NCBI GenBank assembly: GCA_035281745.1
Contig: DATEDI010000004.1
Location: forward strand, 76,007-140,006
Origin: 66-474 sp035281745
GTDB lineage: Bacteria > Pseudomonadota > Gammaproteobacteria > Xanthomonadales > Rhodanobacteraceae
DNA: 64,000 nucleotides
Direction: 5' to 3'
Shown one piece after another: positions 18,017 to 27,230 of the stretch. The position numbers and the translations under genes are program-made. The notes beneath the pieces are model-generated. The model was not told the DNA's origin and did no database searches. It saw only the letters and a program-made list of their open reading frames with translations. Position 1 is the first letter of the stretch; each line of letters opens with the position of its first letter.

Positions 18017-19075
18017 TTACGAAATGACGCCGCCGAGCAAATGTCCCACCGCGAACGTGATCGCCGCCGCCACCGCGGTGATCGCAAACTGACGCGCGAT
18101 CGAGAACGCGAGCCCGCGCCCGGTGAACAACGAGGTACCGATCGCGATAAGGCACAAGCCCAGAAACGTCGCCCCCATGCTGGCGAACATCGCGATACGG
18201 CCACCCAGGAAGAAGTATGGCGCCACCGGAAAGATCGCGCCGAACGCAAAGAAACAGAAGGACGACACGGCCGCGCTCCAGGCCGAGCCGCCGAGTTCGG
18301 ACGGATCGATGCCCAAATCCTCGCGCACCACGGTGTCCAGCGCGGTGCGCGGTGTTTCTGCAAGGTGCTCGGCGAGATGTTTTGCCTTCGCGCGCTCCAG
18401 GCCCTTGTCGCGATAGATGCCCGCGATGCGGCGCACACCCTCTTCGGGTGCTACGGCCAGACGCTCGGCGCGTTCGGTGATCTGCGCCTGGTAGAACTCG
18501 CGGGAACTATTCACCGACAGCCACTCGCCCAATGCCATCGAGCATGACCCCGCTACCAGACCCGCCAGCCCCGCCAGCAGCACGGCGTGATTGCCGGTGG
18601 CGGCGCCGGCCATGCCCATCACGAGGCTGACGTTCGACACCAGCCCGTCGTTCGCGCCCAGCACCGAGGCGCGCAAAGTGTTGCCGCCGGCTGCGGGATG
18701 GCGGTGCACGCGAACCGCACGCGCATCGTCGGCCACGAAGTGATCGCGATGCCCGGCGCGATCGACCGGCGTTTCCAGATGATCGGCGTGTTCCAGCCGC
18801 ACCACGGTCGGCATCACGAATCCGGTCCCGAACCACTTCGCGAGCGCGCCGAGTATCCGGACGCGTGCGCGCGGGCGGGAGGGCGGCACCTTCGCCCCCA
18901 ATGCGGCAATGCGCGACTCCCAGAACGCCGCATTGGCGCGCTCGCCCGCGGCGATGCGCCGGTACGCACGCGCGAGCCGCGCGTCGGACGCCACGGCGGC
19001 GAGGCGCGCGTACAACGCCTCGTTGTCGCGTTCGACGCGCAGGTTCTTGAGGTAGCGGCGGGCGCGCGGATCCAT
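18017..19075 (-). CDS. VIT1/CCC1 family iron/manganese transporter with ferritin-like N-terminus
   Basis: 352 aa. Residues ~1-90 form a helical region of rubrerythrin/ferritin-like type (ARRYLKNLRVERDNEALYAR, then ERANAAFWESRI) with Glu and His residues able to bind iron. Then come VIT1 hallmarks: LRASVLGANDGLVSNVSLVM (first membrane helix), ALGEWLSVNSSREFYQAQI, a charged cytoplasmic stretch with Glu/His/Lys, and three C-terminal membrane helices ending GHLLGGVIS. It resembles MbfA-like proteins that export iron or manganese. The ATG was chosen at MDPRARRYLK, which starts the helical domain. It is 10 bp downstream of the Spx-like gene. Confidence 0.82.
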   Translation of the reverse strand: MDPRARRYLKNLRVERDNEALYARLAAVASDARLARAYRRIAAGERANAAFWESRIAALGAKVPPSRPRARVRILGALAKWFGTGFVMPTVVRLEHADHLETPVDRAGHRDHFVADDARAVRVHRHPAAGGNTLRASVLGANDGLVSNVSLVMGMAGAATGNHAVLLAGLAGLVAGSCSMALGEWLSVNSSREFYQAQITERAERLAVAPEEGVRRIAGIYRDKGLERAKAKHLAEHLAETPRTALDTVVREDLGIDPSELGGSAWSAAVSSFCFFAFGAIFPVAPYFFLGGRIAMFASMGATFLGLCLIAIGTSLFTGRGLAFSIARQFAITAVAAAITFAVGHLLGGVIS

Positions 19076-19085
19076 CAAGCGGATG

Positions 19086-19442
19086 TCATTTGCCGAACAT
19101 TTTCTTGAAGGCATTGTCACTGAAGCCGACGCTGACTTCACCGTTGTCGCGCGTCACCACGGGTCGCCGGATCAGCGCCGGATATTCCTTCAGCAGCAAC
19201 GTCCATTCCGGATCGCTTGCCGGGTTCTTGCGCTGCGGCAGCAAATTGCGCCAGGTGGTCGAGGACTTGTTGACCAGCTTTTCCCAGCCGCCGAGCTGCT
19301 TCGCCCAGTCCTTCAGTGTCGTCGCGAGTACGGGATTCGCGCGGTAATCGACGAAGCGGTACTCGACGCCGAAACGATCCAGCCAGTTGCGCGCCTTGCG
19401 GCAGGTGTCGCAGGTGGGAAGGCCGTGGAGGATCGCGTTCAT
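19086..19442 (-). CDS. Spx/ArsC-like (YffB) thioredoxin-fold reductase
   Basis: 118 aa. The N-terminus LHGLPTCDTCRKARNWLDRF has the CxxC of the ArsC/Spx/MgsR family, and RRPVVTRDNGEVSVGFS is the usual Arg-containing loop near the C-terminus. Length and motif fit YffB-type glutathione-dependent thiol reductases better than true arsenate reductase. Its start overlaps the dapD stop by four bases (ATGA), so the two are co-translated; this pairing of dapD and a YffB-like gene is familiar in gammaproteobacteria. Its physiological substrate is not known. Confidence 0.85.
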   Translation of the reverse strand: MNAILHGLPTCDTCRKARNWLDRFGVEYRFVDYRANPVLATTLKDWAKQLGGWEKLVNKSSTTWRNLLPQRKNPASDPEWTLLLKEYPALIRRPVVTRDNGEVSVGFSDNAFKKMFGK

Positions 19443-20263
19443 TCGCCACCCCGCAGCAATTCGTTGATCGAAGTCTTGGCCCGCGTCTTCTCGTCCACCC
19501 GCTTGACGATGATCGCCGCGTACAGGCCGTGCGAACGGTCCGCGGCGGGCAAGCTGCCTGACACGACCACACTGCCCGCCGGCACGCGGCCGTAGGAAAT
19601 CGTTTTCGTGGCACGATCGTAGATGCGCGTCGACTGCCCCAGATACACGCCCATGCCGAGCACGCTGCCGTGTTCGACCACCACGCCTTCCACGACTTCC
19701 GAACGCGCCCCGATGAAGCAGTCGTCCTCGATGATGGTGGGCGCAGCCTGCAACGGTTCCAGCACACCGCCGATGCCGACACCGCCGGAAAGATGCACGC
19801 GCGCGCCGATCTGCGCGCAGGAACCGACGGTGGCCCAGGTATCGACCATTGCGCCCGCACCGACGTGCGCGCCGATATTGACGTAGCTCGGCATCAGCAC
19901 CGCATCCTTTCCGACGAACGCGCCGCGGCGCACCAGCGCGCCGGGCACCACGCGCGCACCAGCACTGCGGAACGCCAGTTCATCTGCGCCGGCGAATCGC
20001 AGCGGCACCTTGTCGAACGCCGCCATCGGACCGCCGTCCATCACCTGCACGTCGTGCGCACGGAAATACAGGAGGATCGCGCGCTTGATCCATGCGTTGA
20101 CCGTCCAGCCGCTCTGCCCGTCGGGCTCGGCCACGCGCAGGTCGCCGCTTTCCAGCGCGTCCAGCACTCGTTCCAGCGCCTCACGCAACACCCCCAACCG
20201 CGCAGGGTCCAGCGATGCGCGCTGTTCCCACGCGTCGTCGATCAATGCTTCCAGTTCATGCAT
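19439..20263 (-). CDS. dapD: tetrahydrodipicolinate N-succinyltransferase
   Basis: 274 aa, the same length as the E. coli enzyme. It makes N-succinyl-2-amino-6-ketopimelate from succinyl-CoA in the lysine/DAP pathway. Left-handed beta-helix hexapeptide repeats run from ~100 to 240 (VGKDAVLMPSYVNIGAHVGA, GSCAQIGARVHLSGGVGIGG), and the C-terminus has GSLPAADRSHGLYAAIIVKR. The ATG follows the glnD stop directly (TGACATG). Confidence 0.95.
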   Translation of the reverse strand: MHELEALIDDAWEQRASLDPARLGVLREALERVLDALESGDLRVAEPDGQSGWTVNAWIKRAILLYFRAHDVQVMDGGPMAAFDKVPLRFAGADELAFRSAGARVVPGALVRRGAFVGKDAVLMPSYVNIGAHVGAGAMVDTWATVGSCAQIGARVHLSGGVGIGGVLEPLQAAPTIIEDDCFIGARSEVVEGVVVEHGSVLGMGVYLGQSTRIYDRATKTISYGRVPAGSVVVSGSLPAADRSHGLYAAIIVKRVDEKTRAKTSINELLRGGE

Positions 20264-20264
20264 G

Positions 20265-22943
20265 TCACGGCTCCGAAGCAACCGCCATGCTGCCCGGCGC
20301 GAGCCGACGCTGCAATGCCTTGCGCAGGTCTTCCTGCAACGGGGCATCCAGGGGCGCGTCGTCGCGATCACTCAATTCGAAAAAATCTTCCACCTGGTCG
20401 CCGAAGGTCGCGATGCGCGCGTCGTGCACGCGCACGCCGACGTCCAGGAATGCCTGTGCGATCGCCACCAGCAGGCCCGGGCGATCGCTGCACACCAGCG
20501 CCAGCCGGGTCAGCGGTTGACCTTCGGCACCGTGGAAGTCGATGCGCGGCGGCCGCTGGAAATGCCGGAGTCGCCGCGTGAGCCCGCGTCGCGCCGGCAC
20601 CGTGCGCAAATGCGCGGCGCCGAACACGCGCGCAAGCGACTCACGCAGATCCGCGGTGCGTTCTGCCGGCACCGGCGCCTGCGTGCCCGCCTCGAGCACC
20701 GTGAATGCATCCAGCGCACGTCCATCGCGGGACGTCATCACCCGTGCCGCAACCACGTCGAGCCGCATCCGGTCGAGCGTCGCCGCCGCTGCCGCGAACA
20801 CGCCGTCGCGATCGGGCGTGGCCACGAACACTTCGGTGCCGCCGCGCACGTCGGGCGGGCGCACGGCGATCACCGTCTGCACATCCGGCGATTGCAGCAT
20901 CGCCGCAAGCTGCCACGCGAGCGATTCCGAGCGTTGGCGCAGCAACGCCGGATCGGGAAACGTATCCAGCAACGCATTCGCCTTCGCCACGTCGAAACCG
21001 CGATCGGAAAGCAGCGCCAACGCGCGCTCGCGCGCTTCGCGGATGCGCACCTCGGCGCGCGCGGGGCGTTCGAGATCGCGCCGCAACACGTAGCGCGCGG
21101 CAACATACAGGTCCGCCAGCAGCCGATCCTTCCACGAGTTCCACAACTTGGGACTGGTGCCGGTGATGTCCGCGATGGTCAGGAGATACAGCATGTCCAG
21201 CCGTTCCCAGTTGCCGACCTGCACCGCGAAGCGATGCACGACTTCGGGATCGGCGATGTCCTGGCGCTGTGCAGTCACGCTCATCAACAAGTGCCAACGC
21301 ACCAGCCACGCAACCTCTTCGATGTCGTCCTCGTCGAGGCCAAGGCTGCGGCAGAACGCACGCGCCTCGGTTTCGCCCAGTTGCGAATGATCACCACCGC
21401 GGCCCTTGGCGATGTCATGGAACAGCCCCGCCAGCAATAGCAGTTCCGGCTTGGCCAGCCGCGCGAAGGCCTCGCAAGCCATCGGCAGCGACGCGCGCGC
21501 TTCCGGATCGGCATAGCGCGCGATGTTGCGCAACACCCGCAGCGTGTGCTCGTCGACCGTGTAGACGTGGAACAGGTCATATTGCATGCGGCCAACCACG
21601 CGCGCGAACGGCGGCAGGATCGCGGCCAGCACGCCATGGCGGTTGAGCGCTTCCAGCACCCGCACCGCGCCCGCGCCGCGCCGCAGCAGGTCGAGGAACG
21701 CGGCCAGTACCGCCGGATGCCGCGACAGCACCGTGCCGTGCTCGACCAGGGCGTGTTCGACCGCGCGCATGGTGGCCGCGGTGATCCCGGTGCAACCTTC
21801 GGCATCGAAGCGCTTCTCGAACACCCGGATCAGGCCTTCTGGCGCGCCGAGCAGCCAGTCGGGCTCGCGCAACTCCAACCGGTGGCCGCGCATCACGAAG
21901 TGCTCGTCGAGATCGCGCGGCACCGGCAGGGGATGCAGGAATTCCTGCAGGCGCTCCAGCAACTGCACCAGCAGGCGTTCGGTCACACCCGCCGCGCGGA
22001 AATAATCCTGCATGAAACGTTCGACCGCGGCGTTCCCCGTGGCATTGACATCTTCGTAACCCAGTCGCGCGGCGACCGCACGCTGCCAGTCGAACAGCAG
22101 GCGTTCCTCGGCACGCCCGGCTTCAAGATGCAATGCGTAGCGGTCGCGACGCAGCATCACGCGCGCCTCGCGCAACGCGTCGGCCTCGCTCGCTTCCAGC
22201 AGGCGCGCCTGCACCAACCCGTCCAGATCATCGACACCGACCAGACGTTTGCCGAGCCAACGGATCAGATCGAGGTTGCGCAAGCCACCCGGACCGTCCT
22301 TGAGATCGGGTTCGAGGTTGTGGGTGGTGTCGTCGTAGCGCGCATGGCGCTGCGCGCGTTCTTCCAGCTTGGCGGCGAGGTAGGCATCGGCGGCCCACAA
22401 TGCGGGATCGCCGATCAAATCGTGCAGTTCGCGTTCGAAGCGTTCGGCGCCGGCCAGGCGGCGTGCATCCAGCAGGCTGGTGAAAACGCCCGCGTCCGCG
22501 CTCGCGATCTCGCGGCATTGCGCGAGCGTGCGCACCGCCTGGCCTGGTGTCAGACCGATGTCCCACAGGCATGCGAAAAACGCCTCCAGCGCGCGCGCCA
22601 GCGATTCTTCCGGATCGGGCGCGTGCAGCACCAGCAAGTCCACGTCGGAATAGGGAAACAACAGCCCGTGGCCGAAACCGCCGACCGCGAACAGCGCCGC
22701 CGCATCGGTTTCGCCCGCATAGGCCGACCAGACGTGCGCACACACTGCGCTCACCGTTCGCGCGCGCGAACGCGCGAGTTCCCTGGCCTCCGCGCCCTGC
22801 CGGAATGCCACCGTCAGCGCGCGCGCGTGATCGTCCAGCAACTGCCGGAGCGCCGCGCGTGCATCACGCGACACGCCGGCACGCGGCAATGCCGGCGGCA
22901 GGCGGGGGGACGGCGGGATTGTGGTTGCGCTTTGGGCTGACAC
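20265..22943 (-). CDS. glnD: bifunctional [protein-PII] uridylyltransferase / uridylyl-removing enzyme
   Basis: 892 aa from GTG 22943; a TTG at 22988 would add 15 residues, so the start is uncertain. It senses glutamine and modifies PII. The nucleotidyltransferase motif is GGFGHGLLFPYSDVDLLVL (most homologues have Arg where this has His). The HD hydrolase motif is LFHDIAKGRGGDHSQLG. Two ACT domains follow (~700-880: VRPPDVRGGTEVFVATPDRD and LALVCSDRPGLLVAIAQAF). It is head-to-tail with dapD and transcribed in the same direction as map, a common Lysobacterales arrangement. Confidence 0.93.
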   Translation of the reverse strand: MSAQSATTIPPSPRLPPALPRAGVSRDARAALRQLLDDHARALTVAFRQGAEARELARSRARTVSAVCAHVWSAYAGETDAAALFAVGGFGHGLLFPYSDVDLLVLHAPDPEESLARALEAFFACLWDIGLTPGQAVRTLAQCREIASADAGVFTSLLDARRLAGAERFERELHDLIGDPALWAADAYLAAKLEERAQRHARYDDTTHNLEPDLKDGPGGLRNLDLIRWLGKRLVGVDDLDGLVQARLLEASEADALREARVMLRRDRYALHLEAGRAEERLLFDWQRAVAARLGYEDVNATGNAAVERFMQDYFRAAGVTERLLVQLLERLQEFLHPLPVPRDLDEHFVMRGHRLELREPDWLLGAPEGLIRVFEKRFDAEGCTGITAATMRAVEHALVEHGTVLSRHPAVLAAFLDLLRRGAGAVRVLEALNRHGVLAAILPPFARVVGRMQYDLFHVYTVDEHTLRVLRNIARYADPEARASLPMACEAFARLAKPELLLLAGLFHDIAKGRGGDHSQLGETEARAFCRSLGLDEDDIEEVAWLVRWHLLMSVTAQRQDIADPEVVHRFAVQVGNWERLDMLYLLTIADITGTSPKLWNSWKDRLLADLYVAARYVLRRDLERPARAEVRIREARERALALLSDRGFDVAKANALLDTFPDPALLRQRSESLAWQLAAMLQSPDVQTVIAVRPPDVRGGTEVFVATPDRDGVFAAAAATLDRMRLDVVAARVMTSRDGRALDAFTVLEAGTQAPVPAERTADLRESLARVFGAAHLRTVPARRGLTRRLRHFQRPPRIDFHGAEGQPLTRLALVCSDRPGLLVAIAQAFLDVGVRVHDARIATFGDQVEDFFELSDRDDAPLDAPLQEDLRKALQRRLAPGSMAVASEP

Positions 22944-23088
22944 GTTCGTCGCGCCCCGAGGAACAGGAGGTGGGTGGCAGAGCCGCAAGAATCGCGTCCA
23001 GGTGCAGATTGCAGTGAAACGAGCACACGCGCAAAACTCGCGACGATGCCGTGAAATGCACGCCGCTACCCGCCCTCAGCCCCTCGCT

Positions 23089-23853
23089 TCAACCATCTGG
23101 CCAGGCAGTCAACAGCTCATACCCGTCGTCGGTCACCGCAACGGTGTGCTCCCATTGCGCGGACAGCGAGTGATCCTTGGTGACCACCGTCCAGCCGTCC
23201 GGCATCTGACGGGTGTTGCGCTTGCCCGCGTTGATCATCGGCTCGACCGTGAAGGTCATGCCTTTTTCCAGCCGCATGCCTTCGCCCGGCCGGCCATAGT
23301 GCAACACCTGCGGTTCGTCGTGGTAGATGCGGCCGATGCCGTGCCCGCAATATTCGCGTACCACCGAATAGCCCGCCGCTTCCGCATGCTGCTGGATCGC
23401 ATGGCCGATGTCGCCCAGCGTCGCGCCGGGTTTGACCTGGCCGATCCCCAGCATCATCGCTTCCCAGGTGGTATCGACCAGCCGCTTCGCCAGCACCGAT
23501 GGTTCACCCACGAAATACATGCGCGAAGTGTCGCCGTGCCAGCCATCCTTGATGACGGTGACGTCGCAGTTGATGATGTCGCCATCCTTCAGCACCTTGC
23601 CGGGGCTGGGAATGCCGTGGCAGATCACGTGATTGACCGAGGTGCACAGCGTCTTCGGGAAGCCGCGGTAGCCGACGTTGGCGGGGACCGCGTGCTGCAC
23701 GTTCACGATGTGGTCGTACGCGATCTGGTCGATTTCCTCGGTGGTCACGCCGGGCTTGATGTGGTCCTTCAACAGGGCCAGCACTTCGGCCGCGAGCCCA
23801 CCGGCGACGCGCATGCCTTCGAGTTCTTCGGGGGTTTTGGGGAGGACGGGCAT
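23089..23853 (-). CDS. map: methionine aminopeptidase, type I
   Basis: 254 aa. It removes the initiator Met in the cytoplasm. All five metal ligands are in their usual motifs: INCDVTVIKDGWHGDTSRM (two Asp), CGHGIGRIYHDEP (His), TVEPMIN (Glu) and WEHTVAVTDDG (Glu), plus the substrate His in NHVICHGIPS. It is divergent from rpsB, the standard place for map in proteobacteria. Confidence 0.96.
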   Translation of the reverse strand: MPVLPKTPEELEGMRVAGGLAAEVLALLKDHIKPGVTTEEIDQIAYDHIVNVQHAVPANVGYRGFPKTLCTSVNHVICHGIPSPGKVLKDGDIINCDVTVIKDGWHGDTSRMYFVGEPSVLAKRLVDTTWEAMMLGIGQVKPGATLGDIGHAIQQHAEAAGYSVVREYCGHGIGRIYHDEPQVLHYGRPGEGMRLEKGMTFTVEPMINAGKRNTRQMPDGWTVVTKDHSLSAQWEHTVAVTDDGYELLTAWPDG

Positions 23854-23984
23854 AGGCTAGTATGGATACGAATTCAGCGGCGCGCCAAGCGAATACCTCG
23901 GGTGCCAAGCTCATCGGTATGTTTGGCGCGTCCGCTGGAATGAGGAACAATTATCCATCATCCGCGCCCTGCCTGCAGCGCCTG

Positions 23985-24013
23985 TTGCCCTCGGCGCCAT
24001 GCTTGCGTACAAT
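23985..24013 (+). promoter_or_regulatory. sigma-70 promoter of rpsB-tsf
   Basis: TTGCCC (23985-23990) and TACAAT (24008-24013) are separated by exactly 17 bases, a good sigma-70 match. Transcription would start near 24020, giving an rpsB leader of about 215 nt. Confidence 0.65.
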
Positions 24014-24236
24014 TGTCCGGCTTTGCAAAAGCAAAACCGCCCACGCCGGGCGTCATCGGCGAATCCACACGCAGACCTGCATCCATCGTGATGCACCGGC
24101 ACCGGGGTCCTTCGCAAGAAGGTCGTTGCCGCGGGGCCTGCGGAAGCCCAACCCCGGAACCTGTCGCGCCCATTGCCGTCGACCACGGCTGCGCTGCTCG
24201 TGAAACGAGCGGGTTCCCACATCGGAGTTTCAAACC
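24014..24236 (+). promoter_or_regulatory. rpsB 5' leader
   Basis: A non-coding leader of ~215 nt between the promoter and rpsB. It contains several GC-rich short inverted repeats, including a perfect GCTCGT-GAA-ACGAGC hairpin at 24196-24210, then GGAG nine bases before the ATG. Gammaproteobacterial rpsB leaders are known targets of S2 autoregulation; that this one works the same way is inference. Confidence 0.45.
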
Positions 24237-25118
24237 ATGCCTCAAGTCACCATGCGCCAGATGCTGGAAGCCGGCGTGCATTTCGGCCACCAGACGCGCT
24301 ACTGGAATCCGAAGATGGCACCGTACATCTTCGGCGCCCGCGGCAAGATCCACATCATCAACCTCGAAGCGACGGTGCCGAAGTTCACCGACGCGATGAA
24401 TTACCTGTCGGGCCTGGCGCAGAAGCGTCGCACCGTACTGTTCGTCGGCACCAAGCGTTCGGCGCGCGAGGCAATTGGCGAGGAAGCCCAGCGCTGCGGC
24501 ATGCCCTATGTCAACGCCCGCTGGCTGGGCGGCATGCTGACCAACTTCCGCACCGTCAAGCAGTCGGTCGCGCGTCTCAAGGAACTGGAAGCCGCCGAAA
24601 CCGACGGCACCTTCGACAAGCTGGTCAAGCACGAAGTGCTGTCCTTGCGTCGCGAGCGCGACAAGCTTGAGAAGTCGCTGGGCGGCATCAAGGACATGAA
24701 GAACCTGCCGGACGCATTGTTCGTGATCGACATCGGCCACGAGAACATTGCGGTGCTGGAAGCCAAGAAGCTCGGCATCCCGGTGGTCGCGGTGGTCGAT
24801 ACCAACTATGACCCGACCCTGGTCGAGTACGCGATCCCGGGCAACGACGATGCGATCCGCGCGGTGCAGCTGTACGCGCGCGCCGCCGCCGACGCCGTGC
24901 TGGAAGGCAAGGCCGCGGCGCCGATCCATGCGCGTGGCGATGACAACGATTTCGTCGAGCTCGACGCCGAAGGCAACCCGGTGGCGCCGAAGGATGACGA
25001 CGGCCGCAAGCCTCGCCGCGCCCCGAAGAAGGCCGCGCCGAAACCCGCTGCGCCCGCCGAAGCGGCCGCCCCCCCCGAAGCGGCCACTCCGGCCGAGGGC
25101 AACGGCGACACGGAGTAA
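24237..25118 (+). CDS. rpsB: 30S ribosomal protein S2
   Basis: 293 aa. The conserved body is complete (VTMRQMLEAGVHFGHQTRYW, ARWLGGMLTNFRTVKQSV, VVDTNYDPTLVEYAIPGNDD). It carries a C-terminal tail of about 50 residues beyond the usual ~241-residue S2. The tail is first acidic, then Arg/Lys-Pro-Ala rich (RKPRRAPKKAAPKPAAPAEA) and ends acidic. Such tails occur in relatives and are probably disordered. It is the first gene of the rpsB-tsf unit. Confidence 0.97.
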   Translation: MPQVTMRQMLEAGVHFGHQTRYWNPKMAPYIFGARGKIHIINLEATVPKFTDAMNYLSGLAQKRRTVLFVGTKRSAREAIGEEAQRCGMPYVNARWLGGMLTNFRTVKQSVARLKELEAAETDGTFDKLVKHEVLSLRRERDKLEKSLGGIKDMKNLPDALFVIDIGHENIAVLEAKKLGIPVVAVVDTNYDPTLVEYAIPGNDDAIRAVQLYARAAADAVLEGKAAAPIHARGDDNDFVELDAEGNPVAPKDDDGRKPRRAPKKAAPKPAAPAEAAAPPEAATPAEGNGDTE

Positions 25119-25230
25119 GCGCCGGATCACGGCGTTGCAATCGACGCGGCAAGCCCCCACCTCTTGCCGCGTTTCCGCAATTCCCCGCGGGTGGTGCTCC
25201 GGTCCGCCCACGGACGATTTCACGGCCGTC

Positions 25231-25260
25231 GCGCCGCGCGTGCGGTGCCCGCCTTTTTTT
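25231..25260 (+). terminator. weak terminator/attenuator between rpsB and tsf
   Basis: A seven-pair stem GCGCCGC-GCGT-GCGGTGC (one G-U) at 25231-25248 is followed, after five bases, by seven T residues (25254-25260). The spacer between stem and T-tract makes it a weak terminator. Partial read-through would set the S2:EF-Ts ratio. Confidence 0.4.
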
Positions 25261-25301
25261 GCGCCGCCCCATTGGCGCACCCAAGCTGACGAGGTAGCAA
25301 C

Positions 25302-26177
25302 ATGGAAATCACCGCCGCGATGGTCAAGGAACTGCGCGAGCGCTCCGGCGCCGGCATGATGGAATGCAAGAAGGCGCTCACCCAGAACAACGGTGACGTC
25401 GGCGCCTCGATCGAATGGCTGCGCAAGCAAGGCTTGGCCAAGGCCGACAAGAAGGCGGACCGCGTGGCCGCCGAAGGCCGCATCGTGCTGGCGCAGTCCG
25501 GCCACAGCGGCGTGCTGGTCGAGATCAATTCGGAAACCGACTTCGTCGCCAAGGACGAGAACTTCCTGAAGTTCGCCGACGAGGTTGCCCAGGCCGCGCT
25601 CGAAAACAACGTCGAGGACGTGGAGGCGCTGAAGATCAGCAAGCTTGCCGGCGGCACCATCGAGGAAATCCGCCAGGCACTGGTCGCCAAGGTCGGTGAA
25701 AACGTGCAGGTGCGCCGCGTGGTGCGCACCGACGGCGCGCCCAACCTCGGCGCCTACGTGCACGGCGGCCGCATCGGCGTGCTGGTGGCGCTGGAAGGCG
25801 GCGACGCCGAACTGGCGCGCGGCGTGGCGATGCACATCGCCGCGATGAAGCCGCAGTACCTCACGCCGGCAAACGTGCCGGCCGAATTCGTCGCCAAGGA
25901 AAAGGAAATCTCGCTGGCGCAGATGAGCGACAAGGACAAGCAGAAGCCGGCCGAAATCCAGGAAAAGATGATGGCGGGCAAGATCAAGAAGACGCTCAAC
26001 GAAATCTCCCTGACTGGCCAGCCTTTCGTGCTGGATACCAACGTCAGCGTCGGCGACGCACTGGCGAAGGCCAAGGCCAAGGTGCTTTCGTTCCACCGCA
26101 TCGAAGTCGGCGAAGGCATCGAGAAAGTGGTCGAGGATTACGCCGCGGAAGTGATGAAGCAGGCCGGTTTGGCTTGA
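25302..26177 (+). CDS. tsf: translation elongation factor Ts
   Basis: 291 aa. It recycles EF-Tu-GDP. The N-terminal UBA-like domain has MVKELRERSGAGMMECKKAL, and the TDFVA core (NSETDFVAKDENFLKFADEV) contacts EF-Tu. The C-terminal dimerisation part ends with GEGIEKVVEDYAAEVMKQAG. GAGGTAG precedes the ATG. A strong terminator follows 24 bases after the stop. Confidence 0.97.
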   Translation: MEITAAMVKELRERSGAGMMECKKALTQNNGDVGASIEWLRKQGLAKADKKADRVAAEGRIVLAQSGHSGVLVEINSETDFVAKDENFLKFADEVAQAALENNVEDVEALKISKLAGGTIEEIRQALVAKVGENVQVRRVVRTDGAPNLGAYVHGGRIGVLVALEGGDAELARGVAMHIAAMKPQYLTPANVPAEFVAKEKEISLAQMSDKDKQKPAEIQEKMMAGKIKKTLNEISLTGQPFVLDTNVSVGDALAKAKAKVLSFHRIEVGEGIEKVVEDYAAEVMKQAGLA

Positions 26178-26201
26178 GCTTTTTCACACGAGGCTCGACA
26201 G

Positions 26202-26228
26202 AAAGCCGCGGGAAGCCGCGGCTTTTTT
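26202..26228 (+). terminator. Rho-independent terminator after tsf
   Basis: A nine-pair stem (AAAGCCGCG region 26202-26210 with CGCGGCTTT 26217-26225) with a six-base loop, running directly into a T-tract. It closes the rpsB-tsf unit. Confidence 0.85.
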
Positions 26229-26255
26229 GTGCGTGAGTTGATGGATATCCCGCGT

Positions 26256-26285
26256 AGGTTGGCGCTGAGCGCAGCGAAGCCCGAC
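26256..26285 (+). repeat. short GTTGG...GAGCGCAGCGAAGCCCGAC intergenic repeat
   Basis: This stretch looks like one diverged copy of the TTGGGCTTCGCTGCGCTCAG-type palindromic repeat commonly seen between genes in Lysobacterales. It lies just upstream of the pyrH TACAAT (26293-26298). A related hairpin (CGAAGCCC...GGGCTTCG) occurs before dnaE at 39923-39951. Confidence 0.5.
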
Positions 26286-26329
26286 ATCAAGATACAATTC
26301 GTCCGTTTACCCTCATCGGAGCTCCCTGC

Positions 26330-27061
26330 ATGGCCGCCAAGCCGAAGCCGAAGTACCAGCGCATCCTGTTGAAGCTGTCCGGCGAAGCATTGATGGGGGC
26401 GGCGGACTACGGGATCGATCCGGAGGTGATCGGCCGGATGGCCGATGAAATCCTGGAAGTGCGCAAGCTTGGCGTCGAAGTGGGCGTGGTGATCGGCGGC
26501 GGCAACATCTTCCGTGGCGCGGGTCTTGCCGAAGCCGGCATGGATCGCGTCACCGGCGACCACATGGGCATGCTGGCCACGGTGATGAACGCGCTGGCGA
26601 TGCAGGACGCGCTGGAAAAACGTGGCGGTTTCGCGCGCGTGATGAGCGCAATCCAGATCCACGATGTGTGCGAGGATTTCATCCGGCGCCGCGCGGTCCG
26701 GCATCTCGAAAAAGGCCGCATCGTGCTGTTCGCGGGCGGCACCGGCAATCCGTTCTTCACCACCGACTCCGCGGCTGCATTGCGCGCGGTCGAGGTGAAT
26801 GCCGACTTGCTGCTGAAAGCGACCAAGGTGGATGGCGTGTACAGCGCCGATCCCAAGAAGAAGAAGGATGCACGGCGTTTTGAGCATGTCAGCTACGAGG
26901 AAGTGATCGCGCACAACCTCCAGGTGATGGACACCGCCGCGATCGCGCTGTGCCGCGACCACGGCCTGCCGCTCCGCATCTACGACATGACGCGTCCGGG
27001 CAATTTGATGCGCATCCTGAAGGGCGAATCGATCGGAACATTGGTGTGCGATCGTCCTTGA
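26330..27061 (+). CDS. pyrH: UMP kinase
   Basis: 243 aa. It phosphorylates UMP to UDP. Amino-acid-kinase fold motifs: RILLKLSGEALMG at the N-terminus, VVIGGGNIFRG (phosphate-binding Gly-rich loop), GTGNPFFTTDSAAALRAVEV, and LLKATKVDGVYSADPKKKKD. It stands in the expected place between tsf and frr. TACAAT at 26293-26298 could be its -10 box, but no good -35 is visible. Confidence 0.97.
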   Translation: MAAKPKPKYQRILLKLSGEALMGAADYGIDPEVIGRMADEILEVRKLGVEVGVVIGGGNIFRGAGLAEAGMDRVTGDHMGMLATVMNALAMQDALEKRGGFARVMSAIQIHDVCEDFIRRRAVRHLEKGRIVLFAGGTGNPFFTTDSAAALRAVEVNADLLLKATKVDGVYSADPKKKKDARRFEHVSYEEVIAHNLQVMDTAAIALCRDHGLPLRIYDMTRPGNLMRILKGESIGTLVCDRP

Positions 27062-27230
27062 TCGCTGCCTCTCCGGATGCCACACGGACTTTGACGGTTC
27101 CAATTCCACGGGCACCAGGACGGCCTTCCCTGGCCTGACTTTCAACAACAGCCGCTTAGCGCCAAGCGTGCCGAGCCGAAACGTCACGTGCGGCTATACT
27201 TGGCGGTCAACAACCGCTTTCGGAGCCGCC

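Noticed and set aside
23958..26096. 712-codon minus-strand frame opposite rpsB and tsf
   Set aside because: Shadow of ribosomal genes; composition is typical of antisense frames in GC-rich DNA.
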